26,057 bases of DNA from CAYLPU01 sp964385635 (GCA_964385635.1 CAYLPU010000072.1:1-26057), one strand, 5' to 3'. Positions 15,709 to 23,850 are shown, counted from the first letter of the stretch. Numbers and translations are program-made. The notes: a model not told the origin generated them from the sequence alone.

Positions 15709-16923
15709 CTACTCTGATCCACTGAGTTCGAGACTCACAATCTCCGGCCGGCACAGGAACCGCGCGCGGGGCATTCCGCCGCTCCCGAACCCCAGCCCGC
15801 GGCTGATGTACATCGTGGTGCCGCTCTCCTCGAACAGGCCGGCGGCGTACCGCCTGCCGTAGATTGAATTGGTGATGATAGCGCCGTAAAACGGCAGGCG
15901 GAGTTGACCGCCGTGGGTGTGCCCGCCCAGGTAGAGGTCTATCTGATGCTCGGCTGCCTCGCGTATCAGGTCGGGCGAGTGGTAGAGCAACAGCGTGAAG
16001 GCGTCGGCAGAGACGCCGTCCATCGCCTGGGCCAGCCGTGACACGTCCAGTTCTTGCTGGTGGCTGCATGCCACCCCTATCAGCGTCACCGGCTGCCCAC
16101 GCACGTCCACGGTCACTGTTTCTTGTTCTAGCCACACGATGTCTGTCCCCTCCACCAGCCGGGCCATGGACTCCAGCGTGGGCTCCACCGACCCGCGCAC
16201 ACCGTAGATGCCGTAGCCCGCTTCGAGTTGCGCGGCAAACTGGCGGAAGTGGGCGGCGGACGTGGGGTCGGAGAGGTACGAGAGGTTCAGATAATCGCCA
16301 GTGAGGATAATGATGTCAGGGTGGAGCGCGTTGACTTTCCTGACGGCCGCTTCCTCCCGGAAACTGCTGCGCTCAATGTGGGTGTCGGTGATGTGGACAA
16401 TGTGTACCGGCGGCGCACCCGCGTCCAGGTCGTCGAAGGCGAACGAGAGTCGCGTCGTTTCCACCAGCAGGGGTTCGACGACGTAGGCATCCACCTGCAC
16501 GGCGCTGAAGCCCAGGTTGACGAGCAGAAACAGGATGACTGCGGAGCGGGGCCGCACCTCCACGCCCCGACGGTGTGCCCGCCAGCGGGCCAGCAGCGCC
16601 GCCCCCATCAACCCCCAGAAGACGAGCAGACGCACGAAGAGACTGGTGATCAGCGGCGGCTCAATGTTGGGGGAAAAGGAGAGGCGCAGACGCGGCAGTG
16701 CCCACAGCAAGGCCCAGTCTGCCAGGCAGAATAGCGAGAAGGCCAGCGTCAGTGGCAGCCCCCCCACTGTAAGCACGCGTGCCTCCTGGCGTCGTCCGAC
16801 CAGGACCAACGTGCCCGCGCCGCCGACGATCCCAGCCACACTGAGCAGGGCGGCGCCGGCCACGATTTCGCCGGGGTGATGCCATATCAGAAACAGCATA
16901 ACCTGGCGGACGTGGGTCAGCAT
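15709..16923 (-). CDS. Membrane metallophosphoesterase (YkuE-like) with altered GNHD motif
   Basis: 404 aa; ATG 16923 follows ACGGAGG. Four hydrophobic helices (about residues 8-145) precede a calcineurin-like phosphoesterase domain. Metal-site motifs are D180-T-H182, GD210Y, YHS (His315) and GGHTHGGQ (His335, His337). The expected GNHD/GNHE reads G244-S-V-E247, so the bridging asparagine and catalytic histidine are missing. YkuE relatives sit at the membrane and act on lipid head-group or UDP-sugar phosphates; this one may be weakly active or changed in specificity. It is the last gene of the minus-strand run below dnaN. Confidence 0.87.
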   Translation of the reverse strand: MLTHVRQVMLFLIWHHPGEIVAGAALLSVAGIVGGAGTLVLVGRRQEARVLTVGGLPLTLAFSLFCLADWALLWALPRLRLSFSPNIEPPLITSLFVRLLVFWGLMGAALLARWRAHRRGVEVRPRSAVILFLLVNLGFSAVQVDAYVVEPLLVETTRLSFAFDDLDAGAPPVHIVHITDTHIERSSFREEAAVRKVNALHPDIIILTGDYLNLSYLSDPTSAAHFRQFAAQLEAGYGIYGVRGSVEPTLESMARLVEGTDIVWLEQETVTVDVRGQPVTLIGVACSHQQELDVSRLAQAMDGVSADAFTLLLYHSPDLIREAAEHQIDLYLGGHTHGGQLRLPFYGAIITNSIYGRRYAAGLFEESGTTMYISRGLGFGSGGMPRARFLCRPEIVSLELSGSE

Positions 16924-16936
16924 AGGAGCCTCCGTT

Positions 16937-17044
16937 TTAGGCCTCGTCTATCCCAACCTGCCAGACCGCGCCGATCGTCAAGACCGATACGGCCGCCGCT
17001 ATGCCCAGAGGGACCATATAGGGGGTATACTGCCAGTGCATCAT
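16937..17044 (-). pseudogene. N-terminal remnant of a 7TM-type sensor histidine kinase
   Basis: A 35-codon frame reads MMHWQYTPYMVPLGIAAAVS and continues VLTIGAVWQ before ending VGIDEA and TAA. The WQYTPY-PL-AAA-W pattern is the standard beginning of the histidine-kinase N-terminal 7TM domain. Only the first helix is left; the other helices and the kinase are gone. No Shine-Dalgarno is seen. It sits between dnaN (17144) and the phosphoesterase start (16923). It is most likely a deletion scar of a former kinase gene. Confidence 0.6.
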
Positions 17045-17143
17045 GAACGTAGTGTGTATTGCGTGACGCGTGTTGTGCAAAACGCAAGGAAAACACCGCC
17101 GGCGCGCAACTCTGAGGGCGTTCCGCGTTTCAACTAACGGGAG

Positions 17144-18277
17144 TCACCGTCCCAGGTGCATCGGCATGATCACGTGGGTGAAATCCACATCGCCCAGGGG
17201 TCGGATGACGCCGGGGCTGGAGGACGTGGTCGTATCCAACGCGATCTGAGGAGTGCTGACCACTGAGAGCACGTCAATCAGATACTTGATGTTGAAAGCG
17301 ACCTCAATCTCCTCACCCTTGATGCTGGCATCCAGTTCGCTCACGTCGTCGCCAGTCTCGGCCGAGGTGGCCGAAACGATCATGTGGCCCGGGGCCAATT
17401 CTGAGCTGGGCTTGATGTGCAAGCGAGTGATGTGGGCTGCGTCGCGGGCAAAGATGAGCGCCGTCTTACACGCTTTCAGGAACACCGCCGTATCCACAAT
17501 CGTGTGCGTCGTGTGATCGCGCGGGATGATCTGCCGGTAGTCAGGGAACTTGCCGTCGATCAATTGCGACACGAGCACGATGTCGGTGAGTTGGAAGAGC
17601 ACCTGGTTGCGGGTAGGGGTGACGGTGATCACGACAGGCTCCTTCTGCTCACCGCTGATGCGCCCCAGTTCGACCAAAGCACGAGCAGGGATGATGATGC
17701 TGAAGGGGTCGGGGACAGGCTGGGACAACGGGATGGTACGCACCGAGAGGCGGAACCCGTCGGCAGCGGCCAGTGTGAGGTGCGTGTTCTCGAACTTGGC
17801 CAGCACGCCGGTGAGGATCGGACGGCTCTCATCGGTGGCGGCAGCGAGGGCAACCTGCTCAATCGCCGTGCGCAGCACGTCGGGCTCAATGGGAATGCCC
17901 CCTTCACCCTCGGGCATCGGCACGAGGGGGAACTCCTGCGCGTCAATGCCCTTGACGTTCGCCTCGCTGCGGCCGGCGCGCAGGTTAAGTGTCTGCGTGC
18001 GCACGACCAGTTCCATGTCCACCTGCTCCGGTGGCAGCGCATTGACCAGGTCAATGAAAGTGCGAGCCGGAACGGTGGTCGCCCCATCCTCCCCCACCCT
18101 GGCTCCGATCCAGCAGTTGATACCTACTTCCAGGTTGGTGGCGGAGAGTTTGAGCCGCCCGGCATCGGTCGCCAGGAGTATATTGCCAAGCACAGGCAGC
18201 GTGGAGCGAGGCGAGACCACCCGCCCTACGATGCTGAGGCCTTTGGCCAAGTTTTCCTGCAGGCAGGAGACCTTCAT
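17144..18277 (-). CDS. dnaN: DNA polymerase III beta subunit (sliding clamp)
   Basis: 377 aa, normal length. The start is ATG 18277, placed after GAGGAGGGCG; an upstream in-frame TTG at 18295 is less likely. The protein forms the ring-shaped clamp that holds the replicase on DNA. Its three repeated clamp domains are seen, with MKVSCLQENLAKGLSIVGR at the start and the ending HVIMPMHL near the C-terminus, part of the pocket for polymerase and other clamp ligands. Unusually, dnaA is not next to it. Instead it follows a 141-aa unknown, a methyltransferase and an AbiE remnant on the same strand. A candidate promoter of its own lies at 18337-18365. Confidence 0.96.
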   Translation of the reverse strand: MKVSCLQENLAKGLSIVGRVVSPRSTLPVLGNILLATDAGRLKLSATNLEVGINCWIGARVGEDGATTVPARTFIDLVNALPPEQVDMELVVRTQTLNLRAGRSEANVKGIDAQEFPLVPMPEGEGGIPIEPDVLRTAIEQVALAAATDESRPILTGVLAKFENTHLTLAAADGFRLSVRTIPLSQPVPDPFSIIIPARALVELGRISGEQKEPVVITVTPTRNQVLFQLTDIVLVSQLIDGKFPDYRQIIPRDHTTHTIVDTAVFLKACKTALIFARDAAHITRLHIKPSSELAPGHMIVSATSAETGDDVSELDASIKGEEIEVAFNIKYLIDVLSVVSTPQIALDTTTSSSPGVIRPLGDVDFTHVIMPMHLGR

Positions 18278-18336
18278 TAGTTTCGCCCTCCTCAAAGTTT
18301 GATAGTCAGTTCGATGGTCAGGGTCAGAACGAGGTC

Positions 18337-18365
18337 AGTATACACCAACTCTGCAAGCCGCACAA
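18337..18365 (-). promoter_or_regulatory. Candidate dnaN promoter
   Basis: Read on the minus strand, TTGTGC (18365-18360), 17 bases and TATACT (18342-18337) lie about 60 bases before the dnaN start, just beyond the stop of the 141-aa gene. The -10 box is good, the -35 moderate. Confidence 0.5.
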
Positions 18366-18372
18366 GTGCAGA

Positions 18373-18798
18373 TTACTCGTATTCCTCACCCTCCAGACCG
18401 GGGGCATCCAATTGCACCACGTCACCGTGCACGTTCACAATGACGCGGAATTTCAGCATCCACAATGCAGTGCGCAGTTCATCTACGTCCACGTTGCCTG
18501 GCTCAAGGATGCTGTCCATGTTCTCAATGGCGTGCTCAATGGAGGGTCGCGTGAACAGGTCCTCCTGGCCGAGCATGTGGACCACCCCCTCGGTGATGAG
18601 ATCGCGCATCGCCAGGATGCGCTCTTGCAGCAATGCTACGACCTGGCGGTCCACGCATCCGGCCTCGACGTGGCGCAGAAAGCCCTCGTCCGGGATGGCG
18701 TAGTGGGGCACCCCACCGATGTAGACCTCCTTAACCGGCCGCTCTTTTTCGTTAAAGACCAGGTCGGCAAACAACGCTCGTCGAACCGCGTTGCTCAT
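18373..18798 (-). CDS. Conserved-looking hypothetical protein, 141 aa
   Basis: Not recognised. The protein is soluble, acidic and mostly helical, with VYIGGVPHYAIPDEGFLRHV near the N-terminus, a central helix pair (VVALLQERILAMRDLITEG) and a run of three Glu and one Tyr near the end. It has no signal peptide, membrane helix or cysteine motif. It begins inside the end of the methyltransferase gene (ATGA overlap of four bases) and lies directly before dnaN, so it is coupled to the former. An indirect role near replication or RNA modification would be a guess. Confidence 0.75.
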   Translation of the reverse strand: MSNAVRRALFADLVFNEKERPVKEVYIGGVPHYAIPDEGFLRHVEAGCVDRQVVALLQERILAMRDLITEGVVHMLGQEDLFTRPSIEHAIENMDSILEPGNVDVDELRTALWMLKFRVIVNVHGDVVQLDAPGLEGEEYE

Positions 18799-19736
18799 TT
18801 CGTACCTCCAGTAAGCGGTGTTTTGAAGTCATAGATGCCGCCACACATCGGGAAGCGCGCACCGCAATCGGTGCAAGACAGTGTCTCCCGCTCGTCCACC
18901 AGGTTGGTCGAATCACCTGTGGTGAGCTCTGTCGAACCACAGACAGTGCAACGGAAGAAAGCGCCCGACGGCGCGGCGGGTTTATCGGCGCGGGCCTGGC
19001 AGCGCACGAAGACGCTGGGCGTCAGTTGCCACAGTGCGCCCGTTGGTTGCAACAGCCGGTCAAGCGATACGAGCAACCCTGTAGGCACTACCTGCTTGAG
19101 CAGGGGGAGGCGGAAATGGGAGACGGTGCGCTGCGTTCGCACCGGCAGCCCGACCTCGGTCAGCCGCTCTCGCATCCAGGCCGGATGGAAGTCGAAGTTC
19201 AGTTTCACGAACTCCACCGGCTCCCGGTCGAAGGGGGACCAATCCTGTCGCCGCACCAAATAGCGCAGGATCGCTTTCAGGTTGTGCTTGTTGGCGAACT
19301 CCAACACGAACGTGCCACCAGGGGCAAGGATCTGAGCCACGCCGCGCAGCACCGCTGGCGCGTCGGCAGCGTGATGGAGAGTGCGCACTATCGTCACCGT
19401 GTCGAACAGGCCAGGAGCAAAGGGCAGGTTGTAAAAGTCTCCGGCGACGTAGATATAGCGAGGCTGGCCGCCGGGACCCGCCTCCCCCCACAGTTCCTGG
19501 GCCTGCCGCAGTTGCGAGAGCGCGTAGTCGAAAAGCACCACCTCGTCGTAGCCGCCGTAGAGGGAAGCAAGCCGCCCGTGACCCCCGCCGATCTCGACCA
19601 GGCGACGACCGGCGGGGGGCAGCAGATGGCGCAGCGCCACTCGCTCAACAGCGTCCTCGTACTCCCGTCCCTGCCCCCAGAACTCGGTGCGGTAGGCGGA
19701 GCCTTCGTAGTCGCAGATGGGAGGATCAGTTGCCAT
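18795..19736 (-). CDS. Class I methyltransferase with C-terminal zinc-ribbon (Trm112-like) segment
   Basis: 313 aa. Motif I is LVEIGGGHGRLASLYGGY, the acidic strand end is EVVLFDYAL, and the later AGDFYNLPFAPGLFDTV and QILAPGGTFVLEF are typical of AdoMet enzymes. After residue 260, CTVCGS and CTDCGARFPMCGGIYDF form a four-cysteine zinc-ribbon-like tail with the GIYDF ending seen in Trm112-type proteins. Trm112 activates several RNA and protein methyltransferases, so a built-in version may point to a nucleic-acid or translation-factor substrate; that is inference. ATG 19736 overlaps the end of the AbiEii remnant. Confidence 0.85.
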   Translation of the reverse strand: MATDPPICDYEGSAYRTEFWGQGREYEDAVERVALRHLLPPAGRRLVEIGGGHGRLASLYGGYDEVVLFDYALSQLRQAQELWGEAGPGGQPRYIYVAGDFYNLPFAPGLFDTVTIVRTLHHAADAPAVLRGVAQILAPGGTFVLEFANKHNLKAILRYLVRRQDWSPFDREPVEFVKLNFDFHPAWMRERLTEVGLPVRTQRTVSHFRLPLLKQVVPTGLLVSLDRLLQPTGALWQLTPSVFVRCQARADKPAAPSGAFFRCTVCGSTELTTGDSTNLVDERETLSCTDCGARFPMCGGIYDFKTPLTGGTK

Positions 19737-20037
19737 GAGATAACTCCTCCGGACGGGGAGGTAACTCCTTCGGCCAGGATCTCACCTCGTCGGCCACCTG
19801 CCCAAAATCGGGGAGTTGGGCCGCCAATGGACCCAGGTCGTTCTCCCAGGTCGCCCTTGCTTCTACCAACTGACGGAGCAGAATGGCGTGGTCGTAGGTC
19901 AAGCCCACGGCCGCCAGTTTCTCTGGTAGCAGGCGCATGACTTGGGCTGTTTCAAACTCCAACTCGTGTAGCATGGCCCACAGGTCATAGAGATCACAGT
20001 GCTGTCTCTGGATCAACACCAGGTGTGCGCGATCCAT
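19726..20037 (-). pseudogene. C-terminal remnant of an AbiEii-type nucleotidyltransferase toxin
   Basis: 103 codons from ATG 20037, which overlaps the abiEi stop by one base (TGATG). It starts with MDRAHLVLIQRQHCDLYDLW and ends in a helical region with WENDLGPLAAQLPDF. This matches the C-terminal helical part of AbiEii toxins, where a basic segment before RDLYDL closes the nucleotidyltransferase fold. The catalytic N-terminal domain (GG..L and D-x-D type region) is missing. The gene order antitoxin-toxin is kept. The short frame is still open and coupled, so a small protein may be made, but it cannot have the toxin's activity. Alternatively it is a small antitoxin-side protein of unknown kind. 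Confidence 0.65.
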
Positions 20038-20834
20038 CAGACCACCTCCCGGCTGCGGCGAAGTTGCGCTGGCTCGACGTTGACAATGAGTCGCCATTTC
20101 TGGCTGCGGGCGAACTCCCGCTTGGGGAATATGTGGGAAAGGTAGGTATGGCCAGAATGGCCAACGTGCTGGGCCAGCGTAGACGTATCACCCAGTTCCA
20201 GTAGATCCAGAAGGTATCCCAGGCGGCGAACCAGCGCGTTGCTCCACATTCGCAGAGCGTACTCAGTCAGCTGGGCTATGTCCAGTTGGCCCCTCGCCTC
20301 AAGCAACCCTTTGGCGACTTCAGGAACTCCTCCGCTGTGTCGCTCCTGATCCAAGCAATCTACGATTGCCTTCTCCGGTGAGGCAATCCGCACTGGCACC
20401 GCGTCAAGCGTCACCTCCATGTAGCCAAAGAACTTGCGTCGAAGGATAGTGACGAACCGGAAGCGGACACCCTGGAATTTCAGGTTGCGCTTGCGCCTGG
20501 TGGTAGCGATGAAGACCACCCGCGGCATTTGCTCGGTCAGGCCCCAGTAGGCCAGGGCAGAGCGGTACGAGACATAGTAGGGGGTAATCAACTGACTGGC
20601 GTAGACAAACTCATGTTCGGCCCACCCGGCCTGCCCTTCCATCGGAACAACGAGATAACAACCTCGCTCGATGCGTGCTAACCATCCCTTCTTGCGTAAT
20701 CGGGAAAGAATGCGGTGGACGTTATCGCGGGGGGTGCCCAGGATGGCCTCAGTCTCAGCAGGCGTGACGATCTTCTGGCCTTGCAAGGCCAGTTCGGACA
20801 TCAGGACATACTCTTGTCGGGAGAGACTGCGCAT
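20037..20834 (-). CDS. abiEi: AbiEi-type antitoxin/transcriptional regulator
   Basis: 265 aa from ATG 20834; GTG 20849 would add five residues but overlaps the operator. The N-terminal winged helix covers about residues 5-65 (TPAETEAILGTPRDNVHRIL, then RKKGWLARIERGCYLVVP). The C-terminal AbiEi domain has ASQLITPYYVSYRSALAYWG and VRIASPEKAIVDCLDQ, both hallmark segments. In type IV AbiE systems this protein represses its own promoter by binding inverted repeats and counters the AbiEii toxin. Here the toxin partner survives only as a fragment, so the protein may now serve as a regulator of the downstream run that includes dnaN. Confidence 0.88.
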   Translation of the reverse strand: MRSLSRQEYVLMSELALQGQKIVTPAETEAILGTPRDNVHRILSRLRKKGWLARIERGCYLVVPMEGQAGWAEHEFVYASQLITPYYVSYRSALAYWGLTEQMPRVVFIATTRRKRNLKFQGVRFRFVTILRRKFFGYMEVTLDAVPVRIASPEKAIVDCLDQERHSGGVPEVAKGLLEARGQLDIAQLTEYALRMWSNALVRRLGYLLDLLELGDTSTLAQHVGHSGHTYLSHIFPKREFARSQKWRLIVNVEPAQLRRSREVV

Positions 20835-20848
20835 TTTTGTGTTACACA

Positions 20849-20867
20849 CCTCTTAAAAATTAAGAGG
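20849..20867. promoter_or_regulatory. Palindromic operator candidate of abiEi
   Basis: CCTCTTAA (20849-20856) and TTAAGAGG (20860-20867) are perfect inverted repeats with a three-base centre. The palindrome starts immediately after the -10 box and covers the expected transcription start, ideal for repression by the AbiEi winged helix. Confidence 0.65.
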
Positions 20868-20896
20868 ATTATAGCATGAAATAGCGAAGGGGTCAA
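20868..20896 (-). promoter_or_regulatory. Sigma70-type promoter of the abiEi-dnaN run
   Basis: On the minus strand TTGACC (20896-20891), 17 bases and TATAAT (20873-20868) form a near-perfect promoter. The -35 box abuts the stop codon of the upstream 212-aa gene. Confidence 0.85.
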
Positions 20897-21535
20897 TCAC
20901 CGGAACTCTATTCCGTCCGGCAGGCTCTCAATTTGCATCCTCAGCGGGTGGAAGACGGCACGCAGTTCCCCGACCGCCGGGTCCAACCCCGCCTCTCCGA
21001 GTCTGATGTGCACCGGCACTGTCATCTGGATAGGGATGGTCTGGTTGACCGGTATGTTCATACGCACAGGGATGGTCCGGCTAACCGGCACGACCATGCT
21101 CAGGCGAATCGGCATAACCATGCCGACCGGAAGCGAGAGGGAAACGTTGCCGTTGATCACGCCACCGCCGCTGGGCAGATTGAACTGAGCCGGCAGGTTG
21201 AGTGGTACGGGTTGGGTCAACACGACGACCGTGTTCTGTTCAATGGGCAACGGAAAGTCTATTGGGAGTTGCTGGTCAAGCAACAGGTCGAACTGGATGG
21301 GGATGTGCTCGTCTATCTGAACCGTGGTGTCAATCGTGGCCTCGCCCAGCCCGACGAAGGCGGCGTCCATGTCGTTCAGCAATGGCTCAACCAGGCCGGT
21401 CTTCAGGGCAAAGACGGCCTGGATGGCTGGCACAGTGATCAAGAGCAGCAAGACGACCGTGACGAAGTTGACGGCGAACGAGAAGATGATGGCAATGTCC
21501 TTGAAAGCATTCCAGAAGCGTTTCAGCCGTTCCAT
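20897..21535 (-). CDS. Membrane-anchored protein with repeated beta-strand-like segments
   Basis: 212 aa; ATG 21535 follows GGAGGGCACG. The family is not recognised. An N-terminal helix (about residues 12-42) anchors it, probably with the rest outside the cytoplasm. Residues about 75-185 consist of short alternating hydrophobic strands of about 8-12 residues with Pro, such as LPVGMVMPIRLSMVVPVSR and IPVRMNIPVNQTIPIQMTVP. That periodicity suggests a beta-solenoid or extended sheet. There are no cysteines or enzyme motifs. It lies between the abiEi promoter and the NatB-like gene, both on the same strand, with a 261-bp gap to the latter. Confidence 0.72.
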   Translation of the reverse strand: MERLKRFWNAFKDIAIIFSFAVNFVTVVLLLLITVPAIQAVFALKTGLVEPLLNDMDAAFVGLGEATIDTTVQIDEHIPIQFDLLLDQQLPIDFPLPIEQNTVVVLTQPVPLNLPAQFNLPSGGGVINGNVSLSLPVGMVMPIRLSMVVPVSRTIPVRMNIPVNQTIPIQMTVPVHIRLGEAGLDPAVGELRAVFHPLRMQIESLPDGIEFR

Positions 21536-21737
21536 CGTGCCCTCCTTTCGTTGGTGAGACCTCTCGGAAAAGGGTAGTAGCCTAACCGTGTTGGGCGTTG
21601 TTGGCCCAAGACGGCCAATGCGATTGTCCTGCTACCCATCAAAGTGGGTTGGTAGATTGGGAAACCGGGAACCAGTCCACCAGTCATATTAGCATCATTG
21701 CGCGAAAAGTGCAACCGGAGGGAGAACATTCCTCGCG

Positions 21738-21797
21738 TGTCTCCTCGTCCCCTTGTCTCCTCGTCTCCCTTGTCTCCCCCCGCCCCCTTGTCTCTCT
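21738..21797. repeat. Pyrimidine-rich short tandem-like tract
   Basis: An irregular series of GTCTCCTCGTCCCCTTGTCTCC-like units, each around 10-15 bases, runs from the stop of the NatB-like gene into the spacer. The remainder of the spacer (21536-21737) shows no gene or clear regulatory site apart from the ribosome site of the 212-aa gene. Confidence 0.6.
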
Positions 21798-23041
21798 CAC
21801 ATTCCTCGCATCAAGGCCCATTCGCGGGAGAAGACGTAAGCGGCCAGCAGAATGGCTCCCATGGCGTAGGCGGCAGCCGCTCCCCACGTCAACGCCAGCG
21901 CCCCCGGAGCAATTCCACCCCCAAACAAGTCGCGCATGGCCACCAGCACGCCCACTACTGGCAACGCGTACACGATCACTGGGGGCGTGGCACCGACGGC
22001 GAAGATCGCCAGGAGCGCCAATCCCGGGATCAGCAACTGTAAGACGACCAGAAACAGGTTGGACTCGCGCTGGTTCTTGGCGAATGTGCATACCGCTGCC
22101 ATGAACCCATTCATCATAGTCATCAGAGGTAACATCAACAGCACAAGCCACACGGTTGCGAGGCCCAGGCTTCCCAACTGGGCAGTCGTGATGGGTGTGG
22201 CAAACCCCTGAGAGCCGGCCGGCAGGGTCGAAAGAAGTAGCACGTAGGCTACACTGTCGAGTGACCACAGCCCGATGGTGATGGCCGAGACGATGATGCT
22301 GAACGCAATCTTGCCCAGCACGACTGCAATCCGGCTAGCCGGGGTGATGAGCAGCGATTCCATCGTGTGGCGCTCTTTCTCCCCGACGGTCATGTGGGCT
22401 ACCAGGCTCGGGCCACCGCTGAAGGCCCACGAGGCGATGAGCAGAGGCAGGAAGACGCTGCCCAGCGAGGAGGGAACGGCCTCCCCCGCAGCAATTGGAG
22501 CGGCGGCCACGCCCGTTGGAGCAGCGGCCTCTCGTTCCAACCGGATGGGATTCATCCAGCCATGAGCCAACCCGTGGCGGGCCAATCGCTCCGCCAACAC
22601 CTCGTCGGCGTACTCGCTCAGTGCCTCCCGGATGGAGGAGACAGCGACGTCGGGCAGCCACCCGCTGCGGCTGCTGGTCAATATGATGGTGAGTGGTTCT
22701 TCGGCTTCCAGCAACGCTGTGGCATCAGGCGGAATCTCGAGCACGGCCATCAGTTCGCCGCTCTGCAGTGCATCCTCCAGGTTGGGCGGTGCCTCCACCA
22801 GTTGCAGCAGACGCTCATCCTCCAGTTTGGCGGTTAATCCCGGCAATTGCTCGCCGTTGACGACGACGATCGATAACCCCCCACGGGTCTGGCGCGCGAC
22901 CTGCCACAGCACAAACACCCCACCTGCCGCGCACAGGAGCGGCATCAACAACGGCAGGGCAAAGAGGAAAAATAACGCTCGCCGGTCACGCAGCAAGTCG
23001 AGGGCTTCCTTGGTGAAGACGGTCCACGCCGACCTAAGCAT
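21797..23041 (-). CDS. ABC-2 type permease, NatB-like
   Basis: 414 aa. Topology: one N-terminal helix (about residues 22-48), a long outside loop (to about 200) and about five C-terminal helices. The coupling segment VGEKERHTMESLLITPASR is characteristic of NatB-family exporters. The partner ATPase is immediately upstream, with its last eight bases overlapping this start. NatAB in Bacillus exports sodium, but relatives move other substrates and none can be assigned here. It differs from the permeases at 6278-8567 and is not a close copy of them. Confidence 0.9.
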   Translation of the reverse strand: MLRSAWTVFTKEALDLLRDRRALFFLFALPLLMPLLCAAGGVFVLWQVARQTRGGLSIVVVNGEQLPGLTAKLEDERLLQLVEAPPNLEDALQSGELMAVLEIPPDATALLEAEEPLTIILTSSRSGWLPDVAVSSIREALSEYADEVLAERLARHGLAHGWMNPIRLEREAAAPTGVAAAPIAAGEAVPSSLGSVFLPLLIASWAFSGGPSLVAHMTVGEKERHTMESLLITPASRIAVVLGKIAFSIIVSAITIGLWSLDSVAYVLLLSTLPAGSQGFATPITTAQLGSLGLATVWLVLLMLPLMTMMNGFMAAVCTFAKNQRESNLFLVVLQLLIPGLALLAIFAVGATPPVIVYALPVVGVLVAMRDLFGGGIAPGALALTWGAAAAYAMGAILLAAYVFSREWALMRGM

Positions 23042-23843
23042 CCGTCCGCCCTCTTGGACGCTCCCGCCGCCAGAATTGGTACCAGCACCGCTTACGCTTC
23101 TGCTCCCACAGGTCGGCCCGCAGCCGTTCCTCGCCTACGATACGCACGAACGCCTCCTCCAGGTCTGCGGTGCCAGTCTGGGCGATGAGGGCCGCCGGTG
23201 TGCCCAGCGCCTGCAAACGCCCCCTGTGAATGATGGCGACGCGGTCGCATAACCGCTGCGCCTCGCCCATCAGGTGGGTGGAGAGCAGTACACAGCGCCC
23301 CTCGTCGCGGAAGCGGGCGATGAGGGCCCGCACGTTGCGAGTGCTCATCACGTCCAGGCCAGCGGTGGGTTCATCCAGGATGACATTAGATGGATCGTGA
23401 ATCAGCGTCTCCCCCAGGATCACGCGGCGAACCATGCCGGCGGAGAAGCCCTCGGCGCGCCGGTCGGCGAAGTCGGTCATCTCCAGCATCCCCAACACGG
23501 TATTGACTCGTTGTTCCAATTGGGGGCCGTCCAGGCCATGGAGGCGACCATAGAAACGGAGATGCTCACGAGGGGTAAAGCGAGCGTAGAGGCCGGCGGT
23601 CTCAACGAGGAGGCCGATGCGGGCGCGCACCCGACTGCTCTCTTTGCGCACGTCCAGCCCATCCACCAGGGCGGTGCCGGCCGTGGGCTCCAGCACGGTG
23701 GCAAGCAGTCGCAGCAAGGTGGTCTTGCCCGCGCCGTTGGGCCCCAGCAGGCCGAAGACCTCGCCGTCGTGGCAGGTGAAGGAGATTGTGTCTACGGCCA
23801 CCAGTTTCCTGAAGCGTTTGGTGAGTGCTTGCGTCTCAATCAC
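23034..23843 (-). CDS. ABC transporter ATP-binding protein, NatA-like
   Basis: 269 aa with GTG start 23843. Walker A is GPNGAGKTT, the signature is FSAGMVRRV (LSGGQ variant typical of this group), Walker B VILDEPTAGLD and H-loop STHLM. It drives the NatB-like permease that follows with an eight-base overlap. The C-terminal tail of about 35 residues is basic and Trp-rich (KRKRCWYQFWRRERPRGR), longer than usual. A TATAAT box lies only eight bases before the GTG, so the transcript could be leaderless. Two parS sites lie just upstream. Confidence 0.93.
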   Translation of the reverse strand: MIETQALTKRFRKLVAVDTISFTCHDGEVFGLLGPNGAGKTTLLRLLATVLEPTAGTALVDGLDVRKESSRVRARIGLLVETAGLYARFTPREHLRFYGRLHGLDGPQLEQRVNTVLGMLEMTDFADRRAEGFSAGMVRRVILGETLIHDPSNVILDEPTAGLDVMSTRNVRALIARFRDEGRCVLLSTHLMGEAQRLCDRVAIIHRGRLQALGTPAALIAQTGTADLEEAFVRIVGEERLRADLWEQKRKRCWYQFWRRERPRGRTDA

Positions 23844-23850
23844 GAGGGCA

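Noticed and set aside
17417..18302. Two long plus-strand frames opposite dnaN
   Set aside because: Both lie fully antisense to dnaN and have low-complexity shadow composition.
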